NCBI RefSeq assembly: GCF_003205195.1
Contig: NZ_QJRY01000002.1
Coordinates: forward strand, 372,001 to 436,000
Direction: 5' to 3'
Length of the DNA: 64,000 nucleotides
DNA from: Peteryoungia wuzhouensis
GTDB lineage: Bacteria > Pseudomonadota > Alphaproteobacteria > Rhizobiales > Rhizobiaceae
Shown: one piece after another, positions 18,641 to 26,884 of the stretch
Layout: each line of letters opens with the position of its first letter
Numbering within the stretch: position 1 is the first letter of the stretch
Program-made: the position numbers and the translations under genes
Notes under the pieces: generated by a model
What the model saw: only the letters and a program-made list of their open reading frames with translations
What the model was told of the DNA's origin: nothing
The model's database searches: none

Positions 18641-18889
18641 ATGAAGACCATCATTTCCGCAGCCCTGATCTCCCTCGTTGCCGGTTCGGCCGCTTTCGCC
18701 GCCGTCCAGCCGATCCCAGGCTCGATCACCTATGACAACGCCAACGTCCAGCTCGAAAAGGCTCCCGCCGGTTCGACCTTCTTCCACACCTTCTCCAACG
18801 GTGACGGTCGTGACGTAAACGAAGTCTACAAGGTCAACGCCGACAAGACCGTGACCCTCGTCAACCGCACGATCTCCAACGCGTCCTAA
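18641..18889 (+). CDS. Small exported protein, array copy 4
   Basis: An 82-residue protein of the same family. It has V13 in the signal peptide, with the codon choices of copy 5 in that region, and the C-terminal set N60-V62-T70-T77 of copy 3. Most other nucleotide differences from its neighbours are silent, which points to selection on the protein sequence. The same AAAGGAATACGACC leader precedes the ATG. Function unknown. Confidence 0.85.
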   Translation: MKTIISAALISLVAGSAAFAAVQPIPGSITYDNANVQLEKAPAGSTFFHTFSNGDGRDVNEVYKVNADKTVTLVNRTISNAS

Positions 18890-18908
18890 TCCGAAGCGTC
18901 AGCATCAA

Positions 18909-18970
18909 CGCGTCTCTCTAGACGCAATTTGAGTGGCAGGCTCGCCCCTTTCCACCGCCCCGAGCCGCCG
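18909..18970 (+). repeat. Paired stem-loops between array copies 4 and 5
   Basis: A small hairpin GCGTCT-CTCT-AGACGC (18910-18925) is followed by GGCTCG (18939-18944) pairing with CGAGCC (18961-18966), extended by GGC/GCC across a bulged A. The layout repeats that of the two upstream spacers, but the sequence has diverged. Confidence 0.45.
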
Positions 18971-18995
18971 CCTTCATCGAAAAAGGAATACGACC

Positions 18996-19244
18996 ATGAA
19001 GACCATCATTTCCGCAGCCCTGATCTCCCTCGTTGCCGGCTCGGCCGCTTTCGCCGCCGTCCAGCCGATCCCGGGTTCGATCACCTATGACAACGCCAAC
19101 GTTCAGCTCGAAAAGGCACCGGCCGGTTCGACCTTCTTCCACACCTTCTCCAACGGTGACGGTCGTGACGTTCGCGAGATCTACAAGGTCAACGCCGACA
19201 AGTCGGTGACCCTCGTCAACCGCTCGATCTCCAACGCATCCTGA
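18996..19244 (+). CDS. Small exported protein, array copy 5
   Basis: An 82-residue protein with V13, as in copy 4, and the C-terminal set R60-I62-S70-S77 of copy 2, completing all four possible combinations among copies 2-5. ATG 18996 has AAAAGGAATACGACC upstream; an upstream in-frame ATG at 18933 lies in the spacer stem-loop and is not credible. The gene ends 19 bp before a strong terminator that closes the array. Function unknown. Confidence 0.85.
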   Translation: MKTIISAALISLVAGSAAFAAVQPIPGSITYDNANVQLEKAPAGSTFFHTFSNGDGRDVREIYKVNADKSVTLVNRSISNAS

Positions 19245-19263
19245 TATCCATCAGAGCGTGGCG

Positions 19264-19294
19264 AAAAACCCCGGAGCACGCTCCGGGGTTTTTT
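19264..19294 (+). terminator. Rho-independent terminator of the small-protein array
   Basis: AAAAACCCCGGAGC and GCTCCGGGGTTTTTT form a 14-bp perfect stem with a 2-base loop, ending in a run of six T. It is the strongest intrinsic terminator in the window. Confidence 0.92.
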
Positions 19295-19379
19295 CCGTTT
19301 TTGCACGCCGCTCCAAACTTGGTCATTCCCCACCATGGAGGCCCGTGTCTATTGTCGGGCAACAAACAAGGAGCCCAAC

Positions 19380-19766
19380 ATGCGCGCAACCCCCTTCATT
19401 CTGTCATTCGCCTTGACCATCGCCGCGACCGCGACAGTCTTCGCCAAGGAAAACCGCTGTGGCTGGATCCAAAACCCCACGCCCGGCAATTACTGGCTGG
19501 ATGATGGCGAAGGCTCCTGGATGTTGATGGCGCAGGGCTCGGAGCAGGAACCACTCGGCATGGAAAACATGCCCGATTTCACCACTGGCGATTTTGTCCA
19601 GACAAATGGTTACTACGGTTATGCCTGCGGCTGCATCCAGGCAGAGACAGAACGCAGCGCCGACTACGGCGACAGCTTCGTCGGACGCATCACCGCCATC
19701 TACAGCGTCAAGCAGCTCCCCATCAGCCAGTGCCGGGGTGACAAGGCGCTGCCAAAGCCCGAATAG
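19380..19766 (+). CDS. Exported DUF4087-family protein
   Basis: A 128-residue protein with a signal peptide (to about residue 22, ...ATVFA). The mature part starts KENRCGWIQNPTPGNYWLDD and contains GYYGYACGC and LPISQCRGDKALPKP, the conserved cysteine-containing pattern I associate with DUF4087. Function unknown. ATG 19380 has AAGGAG seven bases upstream. It follows the array terminator, so it has its own promoter, and it is convergent with the Lrp gene with one base between the stops. Confidence 0.8.
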   Translation: MRATPFILSFALTIAATATVFAKENRCGWIQNPTPGNYWLDDGEGSWMLMAQGSEQEPLGMENMPDFTTGDFVQTNGYYGYACGCIQAETERSADYGDSFVGRITAIYSVKQLPISQCRGDKALPKPE

Positions 19767-19767
19767 G

Positions 19768-20232
19768 TTACCGCGCGTAATCGACCGGCACGGCCAATCC
19801 GTGCTTCAGCGTTTCCATCGAAATGGACGCCGAAACGTCGAACAGCTCGACCCGCTTGACCAGCCGTCGATAGACGACATCGTAGTGCTCGACACGCGGA
19901 AGCACCATCTTCAGGATATAATCGTAGTGGCCCGTCAGCCGGTGGGCCTCCACGATTTCCGTAATGTCGCTGATGGCGCGCCGAAACTCCTCGATCCAGT
20001 CATCAGCGTGATGTGCCGTCTTCACCAAGGCATAGACAGTGGTCGGCACACCACATTTGTCGCGATCGAGCACCACGATGCGTCGAGCGATATATCCCTG
20101 CTCTTCCAGCTTCTGGATTCGCCGTGAGCAGGCCGATGTCGACAGTGCTACACGCTCCGCGAGGTCCGCAACGGCAATGGACGCATCCCGCTGCAGAAGC
20201 TCGAGAATCTTCCTGTCTCTTTCGTCAATCAC
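19768..20232 (-). CDS. Lrp/AsnC-family transcriptional regulator
   Basis: A 154-residue Lrp-type protein. The N-terminal helix-turn-helix (DERDRKILELLQRDASIAVADLAERVALSTSACSRRIQKLEEQGYI) is followed by an RAM-type ligand-sensing domain containing the conserved LTGHYDYILKMVL stretch. The start is GTG 20232 with GGGGAG seven bases upstream; a longer frame from 20289 has no support. It is divergent from the Asp/Glu racemase-family gene, with 162 bp between, and probably controls it in response to an amino acid. Confidence 0.9.
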   Translation of the reverse strand: MIDERDRKILELLQRDASIAVADLAERVALSTSACSRRIQKLEEQGYIARRIVVLDRDKCGVPTTVYALVKTAHHADDWIEEFRRAISDITEIVEAHRLTGHYDYILKMVLPRVEHYDVVYRRLVKRVELFDVSASISMETLKHGLAVPVDYAR

Positions 20233-20394
20233 GCCCGCTCCCCCTGCACTAAAGCAATGTCGCGCAAAAATTCGGCGCGCTTCAGTCATATCGCGCCCTT
20301 ACATCGGCGCCAAGCCTCACCAGCATCGGAAATTTTGCAACCCCATCCCAACTCTTCCGCGTCATCATGATCTGGTCAAACGAGGAGACGAGAC

Positions 20395-21108
20395 ATGAAG
20401 ACGATTGGCCTCATCGGCGGAATGAGCTTTGAAAGCTCCGCAGTCTATTATCGCCAGGTCAACGAAGCCGTGCGCAACCGATTGGGTGGGCTCTCCTCCG
20501 CAGAGGTCCTTATGCATTCGGTCAATTTCGAGGAGATAGTGACCCTGCAGAAGGCCGGGCGCTGGGATCTCGCGGCCAAGCGCTTGGGTGATGTCGCATC
20601 TGGCCTGGAAAAGGCAGGCGCCGCCTGCGTCCTGATCTGCACCAACACCATGCACATGGTCGCCGACGAGGTCGAGGCACGCCTGAACGTACCGCTCATC
20701 AACATTATCGATGAAACCGCCCATGCGCTGAAGGCCGGCGGGGCGAAGCGCCCGCTGCTGCTTGCCACCCGTTATACGATGGAGCAGCCTTTCTATGCCG
20801 AGCGGATGAAGCGTCATGGGCTTGAGATCATGGTGCCTGATGCCGAGGGGCGCACCGCAACTCACAACATCATCTTCGACGAACTCTGCGCCGGGCATGT
20901 GCTCGACGCCTCACGTCAAAGGCTTGTCGCCATCATCGAAAAAGCCAAGGAGCAAGGCGCTGACAGCGTCATTCTCGGCTGCACGGAGATCTGCCTGATC
21001 CTCGACCCAGCGGCACTGCCGCTCACCGGCTATGATTCCACCACGATCCATGCCGAAGCTGCCGTCAGCTTCGCCCTTGAAGCGTCAAGCGACATGCGCG
21101 CCGCCTGA
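20395..21108 (+). CDS. Aspartate/glutamate racemase-family protein
   Basis: A 237-residue protein of the PLP-independent Asp/Glu racemase family (YgeA-like). It opens MKTIGLIGGMSFESSAVYYRQVNE. The two catalytic cysteines are in LICTNTMHMVAD and ILGCTEICLIL, both intact, so racemase activity on an amino acid is expected. Substrate preference cannot be read. A GAGGAGACGAGAC leader precedes ATG 20395. The divergent Lrp-type regulator suggests amino-acid-dependent expression. Confidence 0.9.
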   Translation: MKTIGLIGGMSFESSAVYYRQVNEAVRNRLGGLSSAEVLMHSVNFEEIVTLQKAGRWDLAAKRLGDVASGLEKAGAACVLICTNTMHMVADEVEARLNVPLINIIDETAHALKAGGAKRPLLLATRYTMEQPFYAERMKRHGLEIMVPDAEGRTATHNIIFDELCAGHVLDASRQRLVAIIEKAKEQGADSVILGCTEICLILDPAALPLTGYDSTTIHAEAAVSFALEASSDMRAA

Positions 21109-21121
21109 TGATAGTTGAGGC

Positions 21122-21146
21122 TCAGGCGATCGCTCAGATCGCCTGA
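21122..21146. terminator. Inverted repeat at the racemase/pdxJ convergence
   Basis: TCAGGCGATC (21122-21131) and GATCGCCTGA (21137-21146) form a perfect 10-bp stem with a 5-base loop that contains the pdxJ stop. No T-run is seen, so termination is only a possibility. Confidence 0.45.
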
Positions 21147-21886
21147 CCGCAGGCTCGGCAGAAGCGCCGCACAGTCTCCGCCATGCCGTATTCGAGCGCG
21201 TCCGCCGTCAATCCATGCCCGATCGACACCTCCGCCAGATGCGGGATGCATTTGGCAAGCAACGGCAGATTGGCAACGGTGAGGTCGTGGCCCGCATTGA
21301 CGTCCAGCCCCTCCGCCTTCGCCGCATCGGCCGTCTGGCCAAGCCGCTCGACCTCGCGTTGCGCGGCATCCGGATCGTCGAAGCAGCCACCATACGGGCC
21401 CGTGTAGAGCTCAACCCGATCCGTGCCTGTTGTCTTTGCAAGCCGCATCGGCTCCGCCCGTCCGTCACCGTCGACGAAAAGCGAGACACGCATACCGCGA
21501 CCGCGCAAGCGCCCGACGACACGCTTCAGGAACTCCTGATGCGCGTGCAGATCCCAGCCATGGTCCGAGGTCGCCTGCGAAGGGTCATCCGGAACCAGTG
21601 TAACCTGTTCCGGCTCCGTTGCCTCGCAAAGCGCCAGGAATTCCTCGCTCGGATAACCCTCGATATTGAATTCGGCCGTCGGAAATTCGTCGTCGATCAG
21701 CGCCCGCAGAACCGGCAGATCGGAGAAACGGATATGCCGCTCATCGGGTCGCGGATGCACGGTCAGCCCGCTCGCACCTGATTGAAGCGCGATCCGTCCA
21801 AGATGGGCAACATTCGGCCAGGGAAGGTCGCGTCGGTTGCGCAGCATTGCGATGGCATTGAGGTTCACGGAGAGCTTGGCGGGCAT
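21134..21886 (-). CDS. pdxJ: Pyridoxine 5'-phosphate synthase
   Basis: A 250-residue TIM-barrel enzyme that joins 1-deoxyxylulose 5-phosphate and 3-amino-2-oxopropyl phosphate to form pyridoxine 5'-phosphate. Family motifs: [29 protein letters not shown] (catalytic His), FNIEGYP (catalytic Glu), [31 protein letters not shown] (catalytic His) and [15 protein letters not shown] 21886 ([12 protein letters not shown]) matches the family start; a longer frame from 21952 is unlikely. Confidence 0.96.
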   Translation of the reverse strand: MPAKLSVNLNAIAMLRNRRDLPWPNVAHLGRIALQSGASGLTVHPRPDERHIRFSDLPVLRALIDDEFPTAEFNIEGYPSEEFLALCEATEPEQVTLVPDDPSQATSDHGWDLHAHQEFLKRVVGRLRGRGMRVSLFVDGDGRAEPMRLAKTTGTDRVELYTGPYGGCFDDPDAAQREVERLGQTADAAKAEGLDVNAGHDLTVANLPLLAKCIPHLAEVSIGHGLTADALEYGMAETVRRFCRACGQAI

Positions 21887-22149
21887 GATGTTTGTTCCGA
21901 GGCGGGGATATTGAAGGCCGCAGATGTAAGACATCCTGCGCCAGAAGACCAACCAGAATTGCAGATGGACTGATTGGCGCGGCTGATGGGTGAAAAAAGC
22001 CCAAAAATGCGCTTCGCCCTCCTAGACTTTAGGGTATTGACCCGCGCGCCGTTTCCATTAGTCAGCTTAATCATTGTGACGGATCGCACAAATCCTGCAT
22101 CGACGCGGTACGGGACGCGCAAGTTGCGTCGCCACGGCTTGGAGCATGC

Positions 22150-23133
22150 ATGACAACCGGATTGAGGATCGATAACGGAACGGTCGCGGAAGCCCTGCAG
22201 AAGGTGCTCCGGAGCCGCACCTTCGCGCGCTCCGAACGGTTGCGGTGCTTCCTGAAGTTCGTCGTGGAAATGGAGCAACTCGGCCTCGCCCATCAATTGA
22301 AGGGTTACACCATCGGGATCGACGTCTTCAGCCGCGACGAAGGTTTCGATCCTGGCACCGATCCACTCGTCCGCGTGCAGGCTGGCAAGCTTCGCAAGCT
22401 GCTCAATCTCTTTTACGCCGAAGAGGGGCGTAACGAGCCCCTGCGGATCCGCATTCCGCTCGGTGGCTACGTGCCGATCTACGAATGGGCCGGTCCTCAA
22501 CGATCCTCGAAGATCGATGCCCCCGGCAGCATCCAGGATCTTGCGACCATCGCTCGCCGGGCACGTGGCGACGCACTGGGTCTGGTCCCGGGACTTCCGC
22601 AACTCTTCATTGTGCCAACATCCGGCTCCGAGGATCACAGCTCAATCTTCGTCAATGCCATACGGCTTTGGGAGCACAGGCTCTGGGCGGTTTGCATCGC
22701 GCCCGCCAACCTCGGTCTGCCGGCATCGGATCAATGGGCCGATCCCCTCCATTTCGAGCTCACTGTCAAACAGCGAGATCACACAACGCTGGATATCAGC
22801 CTGCGCCACGCTCGATCAGGCGCGCAACTGCTCGACGACAACAGCTCGATCACGGATTGCGAAGACATCCTGAAACTGGGCGCCGCCGCCAATGAATTTG
22901 CCGGCGCCAATCTGACCATTCCCGGCCGCATCTATCGGTTCTGCCACGAACTTGGTCTCTCGACGAGCGCCATGCTGTGCCTCGATGCAACCTACCGCTA
23001 CAGCCTCGACCGGTCTGATGCCGCCTATCTGCGCGCGCGCAAGCACCAGCAGGAATGGCCGGGCCTTGAAAACGCCAGCGAAGCGCTGGTGGAAATCCCG
23101 CATTTGCTGGCGCTCAGCTCCAGCCACGCCTGA
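22150..23133 (+). CDS. Protein with N-terminal winged-helix-like domain, function unknown
   Basis: A 327-residue protein. Residues about 10-110 fit a domain found at the N-terminus of some adenylate-cyclase-like and TPR proteins. The signature is LRCFLKFVVE, then LKGYTIGIDVFSRDEGF and DPGTDPLVRVQAGKLRKLL, ending in RIRIPLGGYVPIYE, and it looks like a winged-helix DNA-binding unit. The remaining 200 residues match nothing I recognise, and there is no cyclase domain. GGAG lies six bases before ATG 22150. It is followed by a MerR/LuxR-HTH regulator, so both may belong to one regulatory module. Confidence 0.7.
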   Translation: MTTGLRIDNGTVAEALQKVLRSRTFARSERLRCFLKFVVEMEQLGLAHQLKGYTIGIDVFSRDEGFDPGTDPLVRVQAGKLRKLLNLFYAEEGRNEPLRIRIPLGGYVPIYEWAGPQRSSKIDAPGSIQDLATIARRARGDALGLVPGLPQLFIVPTSGSEDHSSIFVNAIRLWEHRLWAVCIAPANLGLPASDQWADPLHFELTVKQRDHTTLDISLRHARSGAQLLDDNSSITDCEDILKLGAAANEFAGANLTIPGRIYRFCHELGLSTSAMLCLDATYRYSLDRSDAAYLRARKHQQEWPGLENASEALVEIPHLLALSSSHA

Positions 23134-23343
23134 AGAGGCGGAACGGCACTTCCGTCGCCTCACTGACCATTACAGCGCTGCCGACAAAGTTATTTTAACA
23201 TCAGCGAATATATCGTGTAGATTGAATTCACGGCAGCGAATCTGTCGCCAGAGACAGGCGGTGGAAGAGAAGGAGCAGGACGACAGGAAGAGGCGGGAAC
23301 CGTTCAGTCAAAGGGCGGACCGCTGCAGCGACATGGAGGGGAC

Positions 23344-24030
23344 ATGCCGAACGGACCACACCATTTGCAACCTATTTCAAAACCATCCGGCCGCAAACGG
23401 CACGACATCATTCTGCCGGACATCATGGTTCCACAGGACCTGCCGACGGAACCGGTGGCCATCGCCGACATGGCAGAACGCTTCGGGGTCACCCACCGCA
23501 CCCTGCACTTCTATGAAGAGAAGGGGCTGATCGAGGCCAGCCGCATCGGCCTCATGCGCGTTTATCAACAGGGTGATATCGCCCGCATGGCCGTAATCAA
23601 CGTCTGCCGCGAGATCGGCATGCCGATTTCCGTCATCCAGGACCTCTTCGAACTGCTCGCCTCGGCCAAATCCAAGGCAGAAGCCAACCTGATCTTCGAG
23701 GACGCCCTCTCCACCCGGCGCCGGGAGCTCGCAGCCGGCCTTTCCATGGTGCACAGGCAATTGCAGCAGGTGAACGCGCTTCTGGAAAACGAGGATGTGG
23801 TCGGCCTTCGTCGGACTCCAAAACAGGCCAGCCCCGAACTCTCGGAACCGGAACACAGTTGCCTGCAACTCATGGCCGAAGGCTACACGACCATTCGCAT
23901 CGCCCGGATCCTCGAGATGAATATCCCCGAAGTGGAAGAACTGGAGAAGACGATCGTCGAAAAAGTCGGGGCTCAGAACCGATTTCAGGCCGTGGCCAAG
24001 GCGGTTCTTCTCGGCATCGTCGTAAGCTGA
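23344..24030 (+). CDS. MerR-type regulator with C-terminal LuxR-like helix-turn-helix
   Basis: A 228-residue protein with two DNA-binding modules. Residues about 38-105 are a MerR-type winged helix (VAIADMAERFGVTHRTLHFYEEKGLIEASRIGLMRVYQ), followed by the dimerisation coiled coil to about 155. Residues about 165-228 resemble a LuxR/GerE helix-turn-helix (LSEPEHSCLQLMAEGYTTIRIARILEMNIPEVEELEKTI). No metal-binding cysteine loop is present. ATG 23344 has GGAGGGG three bases upstream. Target genes are unknown. Confidence 0.82.
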   Translation: MPNGPHHLQPISKPSGRKRHDIILPDIMVPQDLPTEPVAIADMAERFGVTHRTLHFYEEKGLIEASRIGLMRVYQQGDIARMAVINVCREIGMPISVIQDLFELLASAKSKAEANLIFEDALSTRRRELAAGLSMVHRQLQQVNALLENEDVVGLRRTPKQASPELSEPEHSCLQLMAEGYTTIRIARILEMNIPEVEELEKTIVEKVGAQNRFQAVAKAVLLGIVVS

Positions 24031-24131
24031 AGCTGTCGCTTGTCCTTCGTCAAAGGTGGAGACTTTGTAACGGGACGCACGTCTTTGCGAGTTCTAGAAC
24101 CGGCGGGTCATCAACATTCCGCAGGTGCGTC

Positions 24132-24644
24132 ATGCCGACTTATCTCCAACGTTACGCCACGCCTTTCACCACCGGGCTCTTTCTCATCTCCCTGATTTCG
24201 GGGACTTCGCTCTTTTTCCACTATGGAACCGCAGCCTTCCGCGAGATGCATGAATGGCTGAGCATGGTGCTGATCCTGCCCTTCTTTCTGCATGTCTGGA
24301 AAAACTGGCGGCCATTCCTTGCCTATTTCAAGCGCCTTCCAATGGCCATATCGCTTGCCCTCTGTCTCGTCGCGAGCCTCGCCTTCGCCTGGCCGGCCAT
24401 CACGGGTTCTGCCACCGGCACCGGCGGCAATCCGGCCTTTGCCATGGTGAATGTGGTCGCGTCGGGCACTCCGGGCCAGGTCGCACCTCTGCTCGGCAAA
24501 TCCGAAACTGAGATCGTCGAGGCACTCAAGGCGAAGGGTTTCACCGCCGCCGACCTGACAAAAACGCTCTCCGAAATTGCCAGCGCATCCGGGAGGGACA
24601 TGATGGATCTGATGGCGACACTGGCAACGCTCAAAGCGAACTGA
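24132..24644 (+). CDS. DUF4405-type membrane protein
   Basis: A 170-residue protein with three or four helices in the first 95 residues: a motif RYATPFTTGLFLISLISG, then FREMHEWLSMVLILPFFLHVWKNW with histidines placed as in b-type cytochrome-like DUF4405 proteins. The last 70 residues are a soluble helical tail containing TEIVEALKAKGFTAADLTKTLSEIA. Heme binding is possible but not shown. Convergent with the helicase gene. Confidence 0.75.
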   Translation: MPTYLQRYATPFTTGLFLISLISGTSLFFHYGTAAFREMHEWLSMVLILPFFLHVWKNWRPFLAYFKRLPMAISLALCLVASLAFAWPAITGSATGTGGNPAFAMVNVVASGTPGQVAPLLGKSETEIVEALKAKGFTAADLTKTLSEIASASGRDMMDLMATLATLKAN

Positions 24645-24659
24645 GCCGGCCGGAGACAT

Positions 24660-25790
24660 TCACCGGACGATGGTGAGCGTCTCTGCCGCGCGGGTGACGG
24701 CCGTATAGAGCCAGCGTTCCCGCGTATCGCGAAACGCCCAGCTCTCGTCGAACAGCACGACGTCGTTCCACTGCGAGCCCTGGGCCTTGTGAACCGTCAG
24801 CGCATAGCCGTAGTCGAACTCGTCGTAACGCTTGCGCGTCGACCACGGCACTTCCGTCTCGATATCCTCGAAGGCCGCCTTCAGAAGCTTGATCTTCGCC
24901 GCCCCGCGATCCATGTCGTCGTCTTCAGGCTTGATCAGAAGGTTGATGCCCGGCTTCACCGTCTCGCGCGACGAGGTCATCACCTGCCAGAGCGAGCCGT
25001 TGAGCAGGCCCTTCACCTGATCGTTCCGCAAACACACCAGCTTGTCGCCGGCCTGCGGATAGTCGACGGTAAAACCCTTTAATTCGCGCAGGCGCAAATT
25101 GTAGCGCCGCCGCGTCTTGTTGGTGCCGACCAGCACCTGATCGGCTCCGAGCACCAGGTCCTGCGTCACCTCGTTCTTCGAGATCACCCGCGCCGTGGTA
25201 CCGTAGTCGCCATACATGATCTCCTTGCCCTCACGAATATGCATCGCGAGCTGGATGATCGGATTGTCCCGTGCCTGACGATGAATGTCCGTCAGCAGAT
25301 AATCCGGTTCCTGGTCGGTGAAGAAGCCGCCACCCGAGACGGGTGGCAACTGGCCGGGATCGCCAAGCACGAGGATCGGCGTACCGAAACTCATCAGGTC
25401 GCGTCCGAGCGCCTCGTCGACCATCGAGCATTCGTCGATGACGATCAGTGCGGCTTTGGCGACCGGGCTCTGGCGGTTGATCGAGAACATCGGCGCAATC
25501 GAGGTCTTGCCGGTTTCCTCGTCCTCCACCGCCTCCTCGCCGCGCGGGCGGTAGATCAGCGAATGAATGGTCTTGGCGTTCGAGGCCCCGCGCGAGCGCA
25601 GCACCTGCGCCGCCTTGCCGGTGAAGGCGGCAAACAGAACGTCGCCGTCGACATGTTCGGCGAAATGTTTGGCGAGCGTCGTCTTGCCAGTACCGGCATA
25701 GCCGAACAGCCGGAAGACGGGGGATTTCCCCTCCTTCAGCCATTTCGAAACGGCCTTGAGGGCCTCGTCTTGCTGGGGCGCGAATTGCAT
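24660..25790 (-). CDS. RecD-like ATP-dependent DNA helicase
   Basis: A 376-residue superfamily 1B helicase. Motif I GYAGTGKTTL is near residue 30, motif Ia AFTGKAAQVLRSRG near 55, motif II VIDECSMVD near 115, motif III LVLGDPGQLPPV near 142, motif V/VI YALTVHKAQGSQW and YTAVTRA near the C-terminus. It lacks the extra N-terminal region of RecD2 and no recB/recC lies nearby. A DNA repair or replication-restart role is likely. Confidence 0.88.
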   Translation of the reverse strand: MQFAPQQDEALKAVSKWLKEGKSPVFRLFGYAGTGKTTLAKHFAEHVDGDVLFAAFTGKAAQVLRSRGASNAKTIHSLIYRPRGEEAVEDEETGKTSIAPMFSINRQSPVAKAALIVIDECSMVDEALGRDLMSFGTPILVLGDPGQLPPVSGGGFFTDQEPDYLLTDIHRQARDNPIIQLAMHIREGKEIMYGDYGTTARVISKNEVTQDLVLGADQVLVGTNKTRRRYNLRLRELKGFTVDYPQAGDKLVCLRNDQVKGLLNGSLWQVMTSSRETVKPGINLLIKPEDDDMDRGAAKIKLLKAAFEDIETEVPWSTRKRYDEFDYGYALTVHKAQGSQWNDVVLFDESWAFRDTRERWLYTAVTRAAETLTIVR

Positions 25791-25863
25791 GGCTTAGGTC
25801 ATGCGCGGATTCGTTGGCCCGATGCAAGGCCAAAGCCGGGAAAATCAGAACAAATCGTGGACA

Positions 25864-26232
25864 TCAGCCCCTGAGCGGGTCGTTTGAAAGCTTGATCGGC
25901 GCACCATGCGGCGTCGCCTCCGCCGCGCGCTGCCAGCTTTCGCGCAAGGCCTCGACGGTGTACCGATCGGCCAGCCCCTTGCGCTCCAGCAGTCCCGCCA
26001 GTGCCGCGACCCAGGCGTCGAAATAATCGGAACCGTCAGCCGTCCGCCCCGGTCGGTGCACTTCAACAGACAGGCCCTCTGCCCATTCCGTCCAGTTGAA
26101 CACGCCGCGCGCATGCAGATGCACGGTCATGGCGAAGGCCTGCGCATGCCAGGGTTCGGCAAAGACGGGCGCCCCTTCGGGCGAACGCGGCAAGCCCGGC
26201 GATTCCGCAAGATCCGTCACCGTCTCACACAC
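25864..26232 (-). CDS. Nitrile hydratase accessory protein
   Basis: A 122-residue protein resembling the small activator/chaperone encoded after cobalt nitrile hydratases (P14K/NhlE-like). It contains GLPRSPEGAPVFAEPWHAQAFAMTVHLHARGVFNWTEWAEGL and WVAALAGLLERKGL. It would deliver cobalt or exchange subunits to mature the alpha subunit. I chose GTG 26232, which overlaps the beta-subunit stop by 8 bp and has GGGAGAG 11 bases upstream; in-frame ATGs at 26259 and 26256 are alternatives. It is the third gene of the alpha-beta-accessory operon. Confidence 0.85.
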   Translation of the reverse strand: MCETVTDLAESPGLPRSPEGAPVFAEPWHAQAFAMTVHLHARGVFNWTEWAEGLSVEVHRPGRTADGSDYFDAWVAALAGLLERKGLADRYTVEALRESWQRAAEATPHGAPIKLSNDPLRG

Positions 26233-26884
26233 GCTCAAGATAGCTCTCCCAGGCATCAACAGAGACGGTCAGCGTCGGATCGGCGCCCTCGCCCCAGATC
26301 TCGTCTCCCGTGAACACGACCGTGTAGACCCATTGCGGGTTTTCACCCCGTGCATGGGCATTGTCATCAGGGAAAACGAAGCTGCCCTGCACCGCCTCGA
26401 TGACACCTGTCTTTGCCCGCGCATAACGCGGCAGGCGCGTGTGACCCGTGGGATGGAAATTCTTGGTGCGCACGCGGTCGCCCATGCCGAACTTCGGTTC
26501 CGTCTCGACAGGGCGGTCGCAAGGCCCGCCGCGGGCCAGCACGGCGTCGACCATCTCGGCTTTCAGGACACGTTTCGGCGCGCGGCCCTGTTCCAGATGC
26601 CGACCCGTTGAAAGTTCCTCGGCGGTCGCGAAACCATGCCGTTCAAGCAACATGTCGATCCCGCGGATCCAGACCTCATAATAGTTGGCGGCCAGATAAC
26701 TGGCCGGTGGAATGTTCTCCCGTGCATGCCGGCTCTCGTCGATCGACCAGGCCCCGAAAGCCCCGCAGGACAGCGTGATGCCGAGAGCGCGCTTCTCCCA
26801 TTCGGCGTGGAAAGTGGGTTCGTCCTTTTCCGGCGCCACAGGCCCGAAACCCATCTGGCCACCAAGATCATGCGGCCCGTTCAT
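26225..26884 (-). CDS. nthB: Nitrile hydratase beta subunit
   Basis: A 219-residue subunit opening with [16 protein letters not shown], the conserved nitrile hydratase beta start, and ending in the SH3-like barrel motif [33 protein letters not shown]. With the alpha subunit it forms the enzyme that hydrates nitriles to amides in the cytoplasm. Its ATG overlaps the alpha stop by 4 bp and its stop overlaps the accessory gene. Confidence 0.95.
   Translation of the reverse strand: MNGPHDLGGQMGFGPVAPEKDEPTFHAEWEKRALGITLSCGAFGAWSIDESRHARENIPPASYLAANYYEVWIRGIDMLLERHGFATAEELSTGRHLEQGRAPKRVLKAEMVDAVLARGGPCDRPVETEPKFGMGDRVRTKNFHPTGHTRLPRYARAKTGVIEAVQGSFVFPDDNAHARGENPQWVYTVVFTGDEIWGEGADPTLTVSVDAWESYLERV

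Noticed and set aside
17925-19244. The repeated units taken as a CRISPR-like or mobile repeat array
   Set aside because: The repeats are full reading frames with signal peptides and ribosome-binding sites, and have no short spacers or transposase.
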